This document shows positions 1 through 12,800 of a DNA stretch of 64,000 bases, one piece after another (position 1 is the first letter of the stretch; every line of letters begins with the position of its first letter). The position numbers were made by a program, and so were the translations under genes. The notes under the pieces were generated by a model. That model made no database searches. It saw only the letters and a list, made by a program, of their open reading frames with translations, and was not told the origin of the DNA. Location of the stretch: contig JAQGEQ010000175.1 in assembly GCA_034620365.1 (NCBI GenBank), positions 2,108,001 through 2,172,000 of the forward strand, in the 5' to 3' direction. The DNA is from Pegea sp. RAD2-039 (taxonomy: Eukaryota > Chordata > Thaliacea > Salpida > Salpidae).

Positions 1-3000
1 TAAAATTAATCTACTTGATCAAACCAGAAAAAATTAGTCTCAATATCACTTACAAAAGGTCTTGCTATAAAACAGATCACGTGACCTGTCCATTTTGAGT
101 TAATCATAGTGAAATGTTGAGAGCAAGCGCCACGTACAGATGGGTCATCACATGTAAATTGGGTTGGTACTGTCATCCATAAAAAGTTGAAAAATCCTAT
201 ATAAGGGCAATTGAAAGCATCTGGATTAGCGTTGCAGTTCAAATCCTACAAAAAAGAAATTTTAGAAAATTATTCAAACAAAATTGTTTATAAATAGGAA
301 AGAATAACATGTTTAAGTTTTGATGTTTTTTTAGTGTTTTCTACACTATTTTCACATCAAACAATTTTATATAACTTCTTATTGAGTCAATAAACACACT
401 AAAAAGTAAAATGACGTTAATAGATAAGTTGTAGAAGTCTAAACTGCCAATTAAGTGTTTGGAATTCGAAAATTAAATGTCAAAACAATAAACGTTGGCA
501 AATCATGTACATACTTGATAATTGTAAAGGACAACAGCGTAGTATATAAAAATACTTTCTATCACAGCTCTGCAAACTACTGACATATAATAAACAAATT
601 TGATTTTTCCTGTTACAGGTACCTTAAGTAATTGAAAAGTTATTAATTTATGTCAAATTACGACTAATATATGAATTACTTCTTTTAAAAAACCATCATT
701 ATAAACTCTTTTGAATCGATATTTGCCTAACTTCTTTTCTCGTTTTTGTTGCTTATTTTTGTATTTATCAACATTTATTTTCTGAAAATAAATAGGTTTG
801 GAATTTTTAATCAATTATCATAAAAATCTTTGTGTTTATTTAAAGTTAAATTAAAGTCATTAAGTTATATAAATTAGAAAGTTATATTAACAAAGAATTT
901 CTGAGTTAATTCATCGAGAAGCGGATGAATTTCTAAAATCAGATTTTTGTCAACTGACTGTTTTTGAATAAGTTTCAGCTTTTTTCAGTTCATCTTCTTC
1001 TACTTTGAGCTTTTCGATCTCTCCAAAAATATAAGTAGAATAAAAATGAAACAAAACTGCTGGTAAACCGACTGCAAGGAGCTGTAAATTAAGACATAAT
1101 TAATTCTAAAGAAAATGTTTTCTAGTAGCTTCCAAAGCTAAAAATTAATTTGTTGATTTTGTAATTTATAATTCAATAATTTTATACACCAACTGGATCT
1201 TACAACAAAATATTTTTACTCAATCAACTTTGCCACAAGTTTTAGTAGTTATTAAAGAGGTAAACCTGAAACGACCAAAACCTCATATGAGAGATTTTTG
1301 CAAATTGATTGTAGCACTGGTCTCCACATGCTGGTAGGTTTGTTACACATGTAAATGAACTTGTTTCGTCTCCATAGACTACAAAAAGAAAAGTAATCTT
1401 CAGTTGAAGTATTATCAGTTTATGATCATGAGAAAAACTTAAAATAATGACTCTTACCAGATCCTCCTAGTGCGACTACTACCATCAATCTAAACACGAA
1501 TGTCAATAGGTACCAGAATTGCCCGAAAATTGTGCTGTAGCGAGCTACCTACAGTAAAAAGAAAGATTTTAAAACTATGTTAATGCTAGTTATAAAATTA
1601 AATTACAAATTGCTCGATGTTTTGAAATACTCCCCACATTTCACCTATTAATTTTATACAAGAATCTTGTCAATAAAAAAGCTTCTGTTTTAAAAAGGAC
1701 CTTTAAAAATATTATAATTGAACTTAAAATTTAAACTTTATAAAAATAAGAATAAAGAAAGGAAATTACATATACCAATTTTAAATAATAAATTCGATAA
1801 AAATTTCCTTATTTATCCTAAAAAACTTATTTATCCTTATACTTTGTAAAAACATTTTAAAAGAATAAATCAAAAACTTTTTATCTCTTTAGCTTTAAGA
1901 GCATAAAACTCAAAATAACAAAAATGTATTTCAGTATATAGTTTCAGAATTTTAATAAAAACAAAAATACTTAACATAAAATTATTTTAAAACATTTTTT
2001 CGCGTTCTTTGCATTTGCAAATAATAAAAGTTTTATAAACAAGCTTGAGAAACAATGAAAAATGTAAATAAAATAATTTCAACTTTTTTGCTATTTACTA
2101 TTGATAACAATTGCATCCAAATATACTTCAGATTTATTGCCAATTTTCATAATTGTTATTTTTTAAATAAAACTTTCTAAATTTTAATCAAAGTAAAAGG
2201 TAATGACGTGGACAGCTTTTCTTTTCTAAATTTCAAGAACGACAGACTCAATGACACTTGAGTTAAGAAATAATTTTTTTTATCTACGAACTATGAATCA
2301 ATAATTTAATCTTTCAGCATTTCTCTTAAGTAAATAATACTTCCCAAAAGATATGCTTCTTAAAGATTCTTCTTAATCTGAAGAAGCTAAATAATCAATT
2401 AATTATTTCAATTTATACCAAATTAAAAAATTTATATTGTTTATTCTTAAATCTCTTATAAAAAATTTTAATAAATTCTAACTAAAAGTTTGGAATTTTT
2501 AAGAAACTATTTCTACTATTTGATATATATTTATATAAGTTTATATATATTTACATCTATTTGAATTACTTCATATTTCTTTTTGTAATTTTATTACTTT
2601 TATGAAGATAAAAAAGATAATTTATAATTCAAACTTAAATTTCCAGAATTTGGATTATAATTTTCAAATTTCTGTTTTTAGGTAATTTAAATTGTAGTTT
2701 AACCAAATTTTAAAATTTGGTTAGCTTCACAAAAGATAGAAAATATTTAAGTAATCCATACAAAAAGTTGAAAAGAAAGCGAAATGATTAATAGATACTT
2801 AACAAATATTTCCTCATATTAAAAATCCGGCAAAAATTAGTTGATGCGCTCGAGCAAAAGTTGAAGAAATACCAAAATAATTTAGGAGAAAGATCAAAAG
2901 ATAAATATCAAATTACTAGATTATAACTCCAAAGAATTTCAGGATAACGAAAAGTTTACGATTTAATTAATATTTATTTAAATGCTTGTCTAATAAACTT

Positions 3001-3589
3001 TTGATTATTACACTGTTATTGTAAAACTTTACATATACAACTTTTTAAAAGACTGTTGCTTATGAAAACTCCTTTAAAATTTTTAAGACTATTTTGAAGA
3101 AACTACTTTTTGTTTGTAGATTATATATAAGCTATTTTTCTTTAAAGAAGTTAACTAAAGGTTGTAAATAAATTATTTATGCTAAGTTTTATCATTTATA
3201 ACTGATAAGCTTTACAGGTTTTAATCAAATAATTTTATTTGTTTTAAACAAACTCTGTTTTCAGCTTTAATGTAGTTTTAACAATTTCAAATAAATTTAT
3301 AACTTCTTATGAGAATACTTCAATAAAACTTTTATTTTTACGACTAAACTTGCTTTGGTATTCATTATACTTTACTCAATTCTATAGCTATGAAATGTCT
3401 AATTATCTCAGACATATCAGAAAATCAAAAAGATCTGATCTCTTAAGATACGCTCTGTTGATCATCCACCTTTTGCGTCATTTAACCGTAACATTCCCTA
3501 ACTGTTTTCTTAGTAGATCTCTTTCCAAATCTTTGTAATCTTGACATAGAGATGAGTGAAAAGATCCCTGTGATAAATGATGTCCTTCA
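1..3589. repeat. tandem duplication, copy A
   Basis: Bases 1-3589 match 6188-9807 nearly base for base through exons, introns and about 1.9 kb of upstream DNA. The offset is 6187 at the left and 6219-6221 at the right because of small indels. Similarity stops abruptly at about 3589 / 9807. The left edge of the unit is outside the window. Confidence 0.95.
54..1639 (-). CDS. connexin (gap junction protein), copy A, 3' end off window
   Basis: Gap-junction hemichannel subunit of the plasma membrane. Exons on the minus strand, in coding order: 1607-1639, 1458-1548, 1266-1378, 959-1081, 662-781, 515-622, 54-245; all junctions keep phase. The order is that of a connexin. A short N-terminal helix starts MWGVFQNIEQF, then TM1 follows with a YSTIFGQFW motif. 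The first extracellular loop reads YGDETSSFTC and has C-x6-C-x3-C. Next come KISHMRFWSFQ into TM2, a charged cytoplasmic loop, TM3, and a long second loop ending CFIARPF. The last coding exon (TM4 and tail) would lie before base 1, because the window opens inside the final intron (donor GTAAGT at 53-48). The end of the 662-781 exon is ambiguous: a donor at 679 would drop six codons. Family assignment is firm; orthology to one vertebrate connexin is not claimed. Confidence 0.9.
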
Positions 3590-3854
3590 CAAAAATTTGT
3601 TAAATCAAAAAAATCTAAAGTTTAAACTAAAAAAAAATTCGTAAAAACTTCTATTAGCTCAAAGATATAAGCTACAAAACTAGAAATTTGTTTATTTATT
3701 GTTAATTTGTTAGTTATTGTTATACTTTGCCTAATCAAAACAATTTTAATTGGTAAACATTTTATGTATATTAACACCAGTTTCACTCGAAAAATAAAAA
3801 AAAAAACATAAAAAGCACTTCATTAAAATCAATTATTTTATAAGAGTATTTTAA

Positions 3855-3894
<40 letters not shown>

Positions 3895-5754
3895 CTCGTT
3901 TTTCTCAAAGTTACCATCAACTTTATTGGCTTTTATGTAATGTAATAGAGGAACAAATCAATTCAGACCAAAAAGAGGAACTAACAGGGCATTCTATAGT
4001 TTTTATGGTAACTTTCATAATTTTTTTGCACTTTGTAAGTACTTTTCAGACTAATGATAACAAATACTTACTTATAATTGTAGATAAAATTTATAACAAA
4101 TTTGTTACTTTTAATAAAGATTTGGAATGTTTACGAAGCTGTTTGTAATTATACTTATCAAATTGTAAGATAATTTAAGCTATTTACTTTTTTAAATTCA
4201 TACCATGGTTAAATAATATAAACTTATTTTTACATTATTAAACATATAAGTATTGTTTATTCAAGTATTTTCAGTGCTTGTAAACATAGATTATATAAAA
4301 CATTATAACAACAATTTATCTGCCACAAAACTGATAAATGCATTATGTAAACTTTTAAGGAAATTTGTTTAGTATGAATGTACAAAACAACTTTTGAGAA
4401 CAGATACAACAGAAGCAACGTCAATTATTTGAATACATTTTAACTAATACTTTCTAAAACGACTTCCTTTACTGACAATCAATAGTTATTACTTTGGTTA
4501 AAAGCTACTTGAGAGAATTTGACTGTTTTAATGAAACTGTTTACTTGTCTTGTCGAAATTGAATAGTATCTACAATTCTTTCGACATAGTAGAAAAAAAT
4601 CATAGATTAAAAAGAACAAGCTTTAAAGCAATTTTTTTGAGTTGTAAAGACTCAATTGTTTTATTCCAGCTTGCTTTGAAACTAATTACAAATGAAAACT
4701 TCCCTTAAGCTTTTTCTTCATTTTTTAAAGAGTAATATATTAAACTGAATAACTAGAAGATAAACTGGAAGATAAGAAATTTAAAAATGTCTTTGATAAT
4801 AGATTGACTGAAAATGTTCAAGTATAATTCATTGAAAAATGCAAGTTTTATAATTGAAAAATAAGTTATAGTGTAGTTTATTACTTGGGATTTACATAAA
4901 GCTCTAAAAGAACTTAAATTTCAACAACAATTTTATTTTTAAGAGATTTAGACCATTGATTTGTTTTACTTTTTTGAGTAACATCATTACTACTATCAAA
5001 GTATGGTACTTTGTCGATTGCAAACATATCCTCAGCACTCTAATTCACTAACAACAAATCATTCTGTTTCTTGGCTTTTTTGACAGGTCAAGGTATCAAA
5101 TTAACAACCAGATTTTTATTAAACTTTTGTGCTTAACTAAAAACTATAAATTGAGAGTTTTATGCCACTAACTACATTTGATAAGAGCTTCAGGAGATAG
5201 TTTGGGTCTCGAGGTAGATTACAAGTATAAAATTAGAGTCTATTAGAAGTCTACTTTTAAATATTTATGTTATAAACATAATCAACTCTTAATCACATTC
5301 AAAAGATACTTGCAACTAATTTCTTAATCCTTTAGTTGTTTACTACTCTCAATGAATCACCAAAAAGTTCGTTTATGCTGAAAAATGAGTTCAAATCTTT
5401 CAACACTTTTACTATGCCAAAAAGACTGTGTCATCAAAGATTACAAAAAATGAGAAGAAAGCGAATCACTAATATTTGTGATTTTTGTGAAAGAGTGTAT
5501 TTCTACACTAAATTTTCTTGCTTCAGGCACGGGCATGATTTTTTACACTCCGATATCTAAATGGCAGTAAAAGAGAATGGAAGTAGATACGTCATGAATT
5601 AGGAATAAAAAAGCACTTGTTGATATCATCAAAAGCGATATAAACGGCGGCGTATTGCACTATAAAACGCGGCAAAACTTTATCAAATTTTCGAAGATCA
5701 AAAACCGTGATCTCGTCGTCCTAAAACAGAAAACTTGGTCACGTGATAAATATA
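3590..5754. other. spacer between connexin copies; no confident gene
   Basis: Present once: the DNA right of copy B is unrelated. It holds an (AT)n tract and a minus-strand reading frame at about 4914-5090, interrupted by one TAG, whose lower part ends in IVVEI and a stop. No matching exon structure was found, so a decayed gene piece or chance are both possible. The last 200 bases are the 3' flank of connexin copy B. Confidence 0.6.
3859..3893. repeat. (AT)n microsatellite
   Basis: An uninterrupted AT dinucleotide run of about 35 bases in the spacer between the two connexin copies. It has no counterpart beside copy B. Confidence 0.95.
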
Positions 5755-7827
5755 TTATGACGTCATCATCTTACTAGATGTCTTTTCCCGAATCTTCCCG
5801 TACCGACTGTTTTGACTATTTTTATAATCATCGGAAGAGTAACTAAATCTATCAGGTGATTTTTCAATTGATCTCAGAGATTTGATTCCAGTTAATTCGT
5901 TCATTAAAGTGACTTCTTGGGGTAGGCAGGGGTTGTTTCCTGGCATTGTTACTTGAAGGTGGGAGTTTTTTTTTATTCTGAAATTTAAAGGTTTAGTGAC
6001 GTCATGAACGGAAGTTGTTGACAAAGATTGGAAGTTATAAAATAAATTGATTTTTGGATGAAACCTTCTTTGCTTCACGCTACGACGAAAGACTTCTTTA
6101 AAAGGGATGTAGATGATTTCGGAGACACACAGAACGAAGCAAACACATGAGAGAATTTGCATATATCGCAAAAAAATCGATTTTTCCTAAAATTAATCTA
6201 CTTGATCAAACCAGAAAAAATTAGTCTCAATATCACTTACAAAAGGTCTTGCTATAAAACAGATCACGTGACCTGTCCATTTTGAGTTGATCATAGTGAA
6301 ATGTTGAGAGCAAGCGCCACGTACAGATGGGTCATCACATGTAAATTGGGTTGGTACTGTCATCCATAAAAAGTTGAAAAATCCTATATAAGGGCAATTG
6401 AAAGCATCTGGATTAGCGTTGCAGTTCAAATCCTACAAAAAAGAAATTTTAGAAAATTATTCAAACAAAATTGTTTATAAATAGGAAAGAATAACATGTT
6501 TAAGTTTTGATGTTTTTTTAGTGTTTTCTACACTATTTTCACATCAAACAATTTTATATAACTTCTTATTGAGTCAATAAACACACTAAAAAGTAACATA
6601 ACGTTAATAGATAAGTTGTAGAAGTCTAAACTGCCAATTAAGTGTTTGGAATTCGAAAATTAAATGTCAAAACAATAAACGTTGGCAAATCATGTACATA
6701 CTTGATAATTGTAAAGGACAACAGCGTAGTATATGAAAATAATTTCTATCACAGCTCTGCAAACTACTGACATATAATAAACAAATTTGATTTTTCTTGT
6801 TACAGGTACCTTAAGTAATTGAAAAGTTATTAATTTATGTCAAATTACGACTAATATATGAATTACTTCTTTTAAAGAACCATCATTATAAACTCTTTTG
6901 ATTTGATATTTTCCTAACTTCTTTTCTCGTTTTTGTTGCTTACATTTGTGTTTATCAACATTTATTTTCTGAAAATAAATAGGTTTAGAATTTTTAATCA
7001 ATTATCATAAAAATTTTTGTGTTTATTTAAAGTTAAATTAAATTCATTAAGTTATGTAAATTAGAAAGTTATATTAACAAAGAATTTCTGAGTTAATTCA
7101 TCGAGAAGCGGATGAATTTCTAAAATCAGATTTTTGTCAACTGACTGTTTTTGAATCAGTTTCAGCTTTTTTCAGTTCATCTTCTTCTACTTTGAGCTTT
7201 TCGATCTCTCCAAAAATATAAGTAGAATAAAAATGAAACAAAACTGCTGGAAAGGCCACTGCAAGAAGCTGTAAATTAAGACATAATTAATTCTAAAGAA
7301 AATGTTTTCTAGTAGCTTCCAAAGCTAAAAATTAACTTGTTGATTTTGTAATTTATAATTCAATAATTTTATACACCAACTGGATCTTACAACAAAATAT
7401 TTTTACTCAATCAACTTTGCCACAAGTTTTAGTAGTTATTAAAGAGGTAAACCTGAAACGACCAAAACCTCATATGAGAGATTTTTGCAAATTGATTGTA
7501 GCACTGGTCTCCACATGCTGGTAGGTTTGTTACACATGTAAATGAACTTTTTTCGTCTCCATAGACTACAAAAAGAAAAGATAATCTTCAGTTGAAGTAT
7601 TGTCAGCTCATGATTATGAGAAAAACTTAAAATAATGACTCTTACCAGATCCTCCTAGTGCGACTACTACCATCAATCTAAACACGAATGTCAATAGGTA
7701 CCAGAATTGCCCGAAAATTGTGCTGTAGCGAGCTACCTACAGTAAAAAGAAAGATTTTAAAACTATGTTAATGCTAGTTATAAAATTAAATTACAAATTG
7801 CTCGATGTTTTGAAATACTCCCCACAT
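5755..7827 (-). CDS. connexin (gap junction protein), copy B, complete
   Basis: Complete tandem partner of copy A. Exons in coding order: 7795-7827, 7646-7736, 7453-7565, 7146-7268, 6849-6968, 6702-6809, 6241-6432, 5755-6186; in phase, 403 residues. The last intron (6187-6240) is 54 bases with a GTAAGT donor. Splicing it joins CFIARPF to EKSIFLRYM, which reproduces the connexin boundary between the second loop and TM4 (SRPTEKTIF in vertebrates). TM4 is LSCVCFVLCVSEIIYIPF, followed by a cytoplasmic tail of about 120 residues rich in Ser, Arg and Lys. The first loop has the classical C-x6-C-x3-C. The second loop has five cysteines spaced C-x8-C-x18-C-x8-C-x16-C, much longer than the usual three-cysteine loop. 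Amino-acid differences from copy A fall mainly in TM2 and the cytoplasmic loop. Family confidence is high; the exact ends of the 6849-6968 exon are less certain. Confidence 0.92.
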
Positions 7828-9807
7828 TTCACCCATCAATTTTATACAAGAACCTTGTCAATAAAAAAGCTTCTGTTTTAAAAAGGACCTTTAAAAATAT
7901 TATAATTGAACTTAAAATTTAAGCTTTTTAAAATTAAGAATAAAGAAAGGAAATTACATATACCAATTTTAAATAATAAAATCGATAAAAATTTCCTTAT
8001 TTATCCTAAAAAACTTATTTATCCTTATACTTTGTAAAAAACATTTTAAAAGAATAAATCAAAAACTTTTTATCTCTTTAGCTGTAAGAGCATAAAACTC
8101 AAAATAACAAAAATGTATTTCATTATATAGCTTCAGAATTTTAATAAAAACAAAAATACTTTACATAAAGTTATTTTAAAACATTTTTTCGCGTTCTTTG
8201 CATTTGCAAATAATAAAAGTTTTATAAACAAGCTTGAGAAACAATGAAAAATGTAAATAAAATAATTTTAACTTTTTTGCTATTTACTATTGATATCAAT
8301 TGCATCCAAAGATATTTAAGATTTATTGCCAATTTTCATAATTGTCATTTTTTAAATAAAACTTTCTAAATTTTAATAGAAGTAAAAGGTAATGATGTCT
8401 TGCAATTGTAAACCTTTAGTGGCCACTTGTGGACAGCTTTTCTTTTCTAAATTTCAAGAACGACAGACTTAATGACACTTGTGTTAAGAAATATTTTTTT
8501 TTATCTACGAACTATGAATCAATAATTTAATCTTTCAGCATTTCTCTTAAGTAAATAATACTTCCCAAAAGATATGCTTCTTAAAGATTCTTCTTAATCT
8601 GAAGAAGCTAAATAATCAATTAATTATTTCAATTTATACCAAATTAAAAAATTTATATTGTTTATTCTTAAATCTCTTATAAAAAGTTTAATAAATTCTA
8701 ACTAAAAGTTTGGAATTTTTAAGAAACTATTTCTACTATTTGATATATATTTATATAAGTTTATATATATTTACATCTATTTGAATTACTTCATATTTCT
8801 TTTTGTAATTTTATTACTTTTATGAAGATAAAAAAGATAATTCATAATTCAAACTTAAATTTCCAGAATTTAAATTATAATTTTCAAATTTGTGTTTTTA
8901 GGTAATTTAAATTGTAGTTTAACCAAATCTTAAAATTTGGTTAGCTTCACAAAAGATAGAAAATATTTAAGTAATTAGTGCAAAAAGTTGAATAGAAAGC
9001 GAAATGATTAATAGATACTTAACAAATATTTTCTCATATTACAAATCCGGCAAAAGATAGGTGATGCACTCGAGCAAAAGTTGAAGAAATACCAAAATAA
9101 TTTAGGAGAAAGATCAAAAGATAAATATCAAATTACTAGATTATAACTCCAAAGAATTTCAGGATAACGAAAAGTTTACGATTTAATTAATATTTATTTA
9201 AATGCTTGTCTAATAAACTTTTGATTATTATACTGTTATTGTAAAACTTTACATATACAACTTTTTAAAAGACTGTTGCTTATGAAAACTCCTTTAAAAT
9301 TTTGAAGACTATTTTGAAGAAACTACTTTTTGTTTGTAGATTATATATAAGCTATTTTTCTTTAAAGAAGTTAACTAAAGTTTGTAAATAAATTATTTAT
9401 GCTAAGTTTATCATTTATAACTGATAAGCTTTACAGGTTTTAATCAAATAATTTTTTTTGTTTTAAACAAACTCTGTTTTCAGCTTTAATGTAGTTTTAA
9501 CAATTTCAAATAAATTTATAATTTCTTATGAGAATACTTCAATAAAACTTTTATTTTTACGACTAAACTTGCTTTGGTATTCATTATACTTTACTCAATT
9601 CTATAGCTATGAAATGTCTAATTATCTCAGACTTATCAGAAAAGCAAAAAGATCTGATCTCTTAAGATACGCTCTGTTGATCATCCACGTTTTGCGTCAT
9701 TCAACCGTAACATTCCCTAACTGTTTTCTTAGTGGATCTCTTTCCAAATCTTTGTAATCTTGACATAGAGATGAGTGGAACGATCCCTGTGATAAATGAT
9801 GTCCTTC
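6188..9807. repeat. tandem duplication, copy B
   Basis: Second copy of the unit at 1-3589, same orientation. The largest difference is about 32 bases at roughly 8395-8427, present here and absent near 2206 in copy A. Otherwise there are scattered substitutions and one-base indels. Similarity ends at about 9807. Confidence 0.95.
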
Positions 9808-12800
9808 AAATTGTTGACATAATTTCTAAAAAGTTTCTTTTATTTCATTCCTTTTATAACTTCTTTACAGAAAAGAAACATTTAAACCAACAAGATATTT
9901 TTCGCTCAACTAATCCTTTATGCTATTCATAAACAAAATGATAAAAATTACAAGCTTTTTAAGGCTGACTGAAAACAAAAGTCAAAACTAAGCTTGTTAC
10001 TGTTATAGTTTCATTGGTTTTATGAAAATGCCAACAAAATACTTCATTAGTCTGTCTTAATAACATTAAAAACTTTTTAACAAAGCAGTAAAATAAAGAA
10101 AGTAATATCACTATAATAACTAAAATAAATATTTTTTTACTATTTTGGCTCTTAGAAAATTAATACCCAAGATGACATCGCCTAATAATTTGTAACATGT
10201 ACGTCATCAGAAATATCGGGTCTGGTCTATGTTGACACGTCACAGTGTAATTAAGATGATGATACAGCATAGATAGAAACTTGAACTTTAAATTCAATGC
10301 AAATTTAATGATTAAAACTTTTTCTATAGAAAATTTTTAGAGCTTTTTCTATGCTTAGAATACATATTTCTACTTTATTTTAATCTTAAAAACAGCTTTA
10401 CGTTTGAATTACCATCAAACAATTTGAAAAATCTTCTTATACTATAGGTAATAAAAACATTATTATATAGATGTTACAAGATGCAAAACTAAAAGGACTT
10501 ATTTGTTTATGGTTTCCTGAATTTTCTAACAATTTGTTATATTTGTATAAAAAAAATATAAATAAAATCGATCGTTTAAAAAATATTTTAGCAAATTAAA
10601 ATTAAACTTATTTGATTTATATTAATAAATCACGTACGACTGTGGTTTATCTTACAATTATTAATTTATCATTAATATAACACAAATATATTAATCAAAT
10701 AAAAATAAAATATCAAAATTTTGAAAATAAGAATTTAATTTCAAACGAATAAGCACAATATCTGAGAGCATAGAGCATAAGATAATTTTTTTTTACTTTA
10801 CAAAAGATACGATAAAAAATTTACCTGATTCAACATCAGGAACTAAGTCTTGATTCCTGCTTGCTATTCTCTGCATTGTCGAAAAACTTGCTTGTAAGTT
10901 CAGAAAGTCTTAAGAAAAGTTAAAAGAAATATTAAGAGAACTTTTCTTGATAGCAATTAATCATTTGTGATAAAGTCAAATTACAAAAAAGAATTACAAT
11001 ATCTGATGCTATTCTTGAAAATGACCAGAATAGTAATTGTACATGGTGACTTTTTAATGTTTTAATTAATCAAATTTTGCTGAAAGCATTAGAAATATTC
11101 GAAAAAGTTCTTCTTTCAGATACAATTTTAATCTCAATTGACTGATTTTTAATTTAAACACTATTAACTTAGCCATTTTAAAAATAGCTAATAATTAGCA
11201 AATTTTAAAAAGTAGTTAAATTTCACAGAATATTTTTTAAGTTATTTTTAAATTATAACTAATTTTATTTTAAATATAATTTATTTAAAAACTAAAAAAG
11301 AAATAAAACTTAAATAAAAACGTAACTAAGAGAATTAAGTAAGCAGATATTTTAGATTTAGATTTTTATTTACATTTGGCTTAGAACAGCTGAAAGCAGA
11401 ACCTTATATAAAGTTTGATTAATAGATGAGGACGACCGATTTAGGATAGAAACAAATTTACTTTAAATAATCGGACCCCTGGTGATTGGATGACGTTACG
11501 ACAAACTACTTTAAAGTAATCGATGTAAATCAAATGCTCAGAACTTTATTTAGTTTCATTTTTCAAATAAAATTTAAAAACAACTTTTTTTGAGCTCTAA
11601 CTTTTTGATAGAATTTTAAATAAACTCTAAAATGATTTTATTTTTGAGTTATAACTAACTTAGCATTTTCTACCAATGCAGCAATGTGAATACATTTATA
11701 AAAGTTGCATTTATCTAAGTTTTAATATCAAAACTATTCCATTATCTAAGCTGACATTCTGGCGTTTTTCAATTTTTATTTCTATATCTCTCGATAAAAC
11801 TTATCTATAATTTTAGAATGAAGATGAAACCAACATTAGAAAAAATATTCTAGGTTTTTAGTAAATTGATTTCATTAAAATCTTATAAAAGAAAAAACAC
11901 TTTGTTTAAATATACTATATAATGAAATAAATGTACAAGGCCAAAATAAAATGTTGATCCCTTTATACATGGACTGTTTATAAATTTTTCAGATTATTGA
12001 GTATCTGAATTAACTTTACTACTCAATTGATGAATTTTATTATAGGGATTTAATTTTGAATAACAATAATCATAAAATCTAAAATAATCTATTTTCAAGG
12101 AAGAACTTTTTAACATCAAAAAAAATTTTAAGGTAAAAAAATAGTTTTGTCTTTTCAAAAATAGTTAATTATTAAATGAAAAATTTACAATCAAATGTAA
12201 AGCTGCAATTTCTTATAATCATCACACTAGAAACAAATATTTTTATAGTGAATGTTGGCAGATGGCCGAATAAACTTTTTGTTTTAAAGAAAAAAAATAC
12301 TTTTGAATCAAATTGAATACTTTAACTAACTTTGTGGCAACAAAATACTCTGATTTTTTAGGTTTGATTCTATTAGCCATTTTGCTTGTAGCAATTGAAA
12401 AATGAGTTGAATATAAAATATCACTAAAACTATAAGAACTCAAATCTTAGATTCTAAATTTGAATAGTAAATAATGTAAACCTTTTGTAAAACTTTATTA
12501 ATTATTGCAAGATATGTGTTATAAATCGAAAATAGTATAGCAACGAAATAGTTTTATGCAAAAACCTTGCATATTTTATAAGGTTTACTTTGTAGTTGAT
12601 ACAATAAATCAATAACACTTGACTTTATTAATTTACCTTTTGAAACAAAACTTTATTCAATAATAATTAAGCCCACAACATATGTAACAAAGTAATGATA
12701 ATCAATAATTTTTAAATAAAATAAGTTACAAACTAAGTAAAGAAGCAAAAGAAAATCAAACTTTATTATAAATTGATGAAATTACAATTTGAATCAAACA

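Noticed and set aside
6..53. Extension of the connexin loop exon into VSDIETNFFWFDQVD and a stop
   Set aside because: This is intron read-through. A GTAAGT donor right after the ARPF codons and an acceptor 54 bases on restore the conserved junction to TM4 in copy B.
3350..3538. 62-codon frame conserved in both tandem copies (also 9569-9757)
   Set aside because: All of the duplicated DNA is conserved. The roughly five differences between copies all change amino acids, and the frame opens with TTG, so it does not behave as a coding sequence.
5731..5765. CACGTG and TGACGTCA motifs beside the connexin 3' end as regulatory sites
   Set aside because: Similar palindromes recur in coding exons and introns elsewhere in the window (for example 78-84, 25566-25571, 41497-41503), so position alone is not evidence.
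12243..12443. 66-codon minus-strand frame as a gene
   Set aside because: No start context, splice structure or family resemblance; typical of chance frames in AT-rich DNA.
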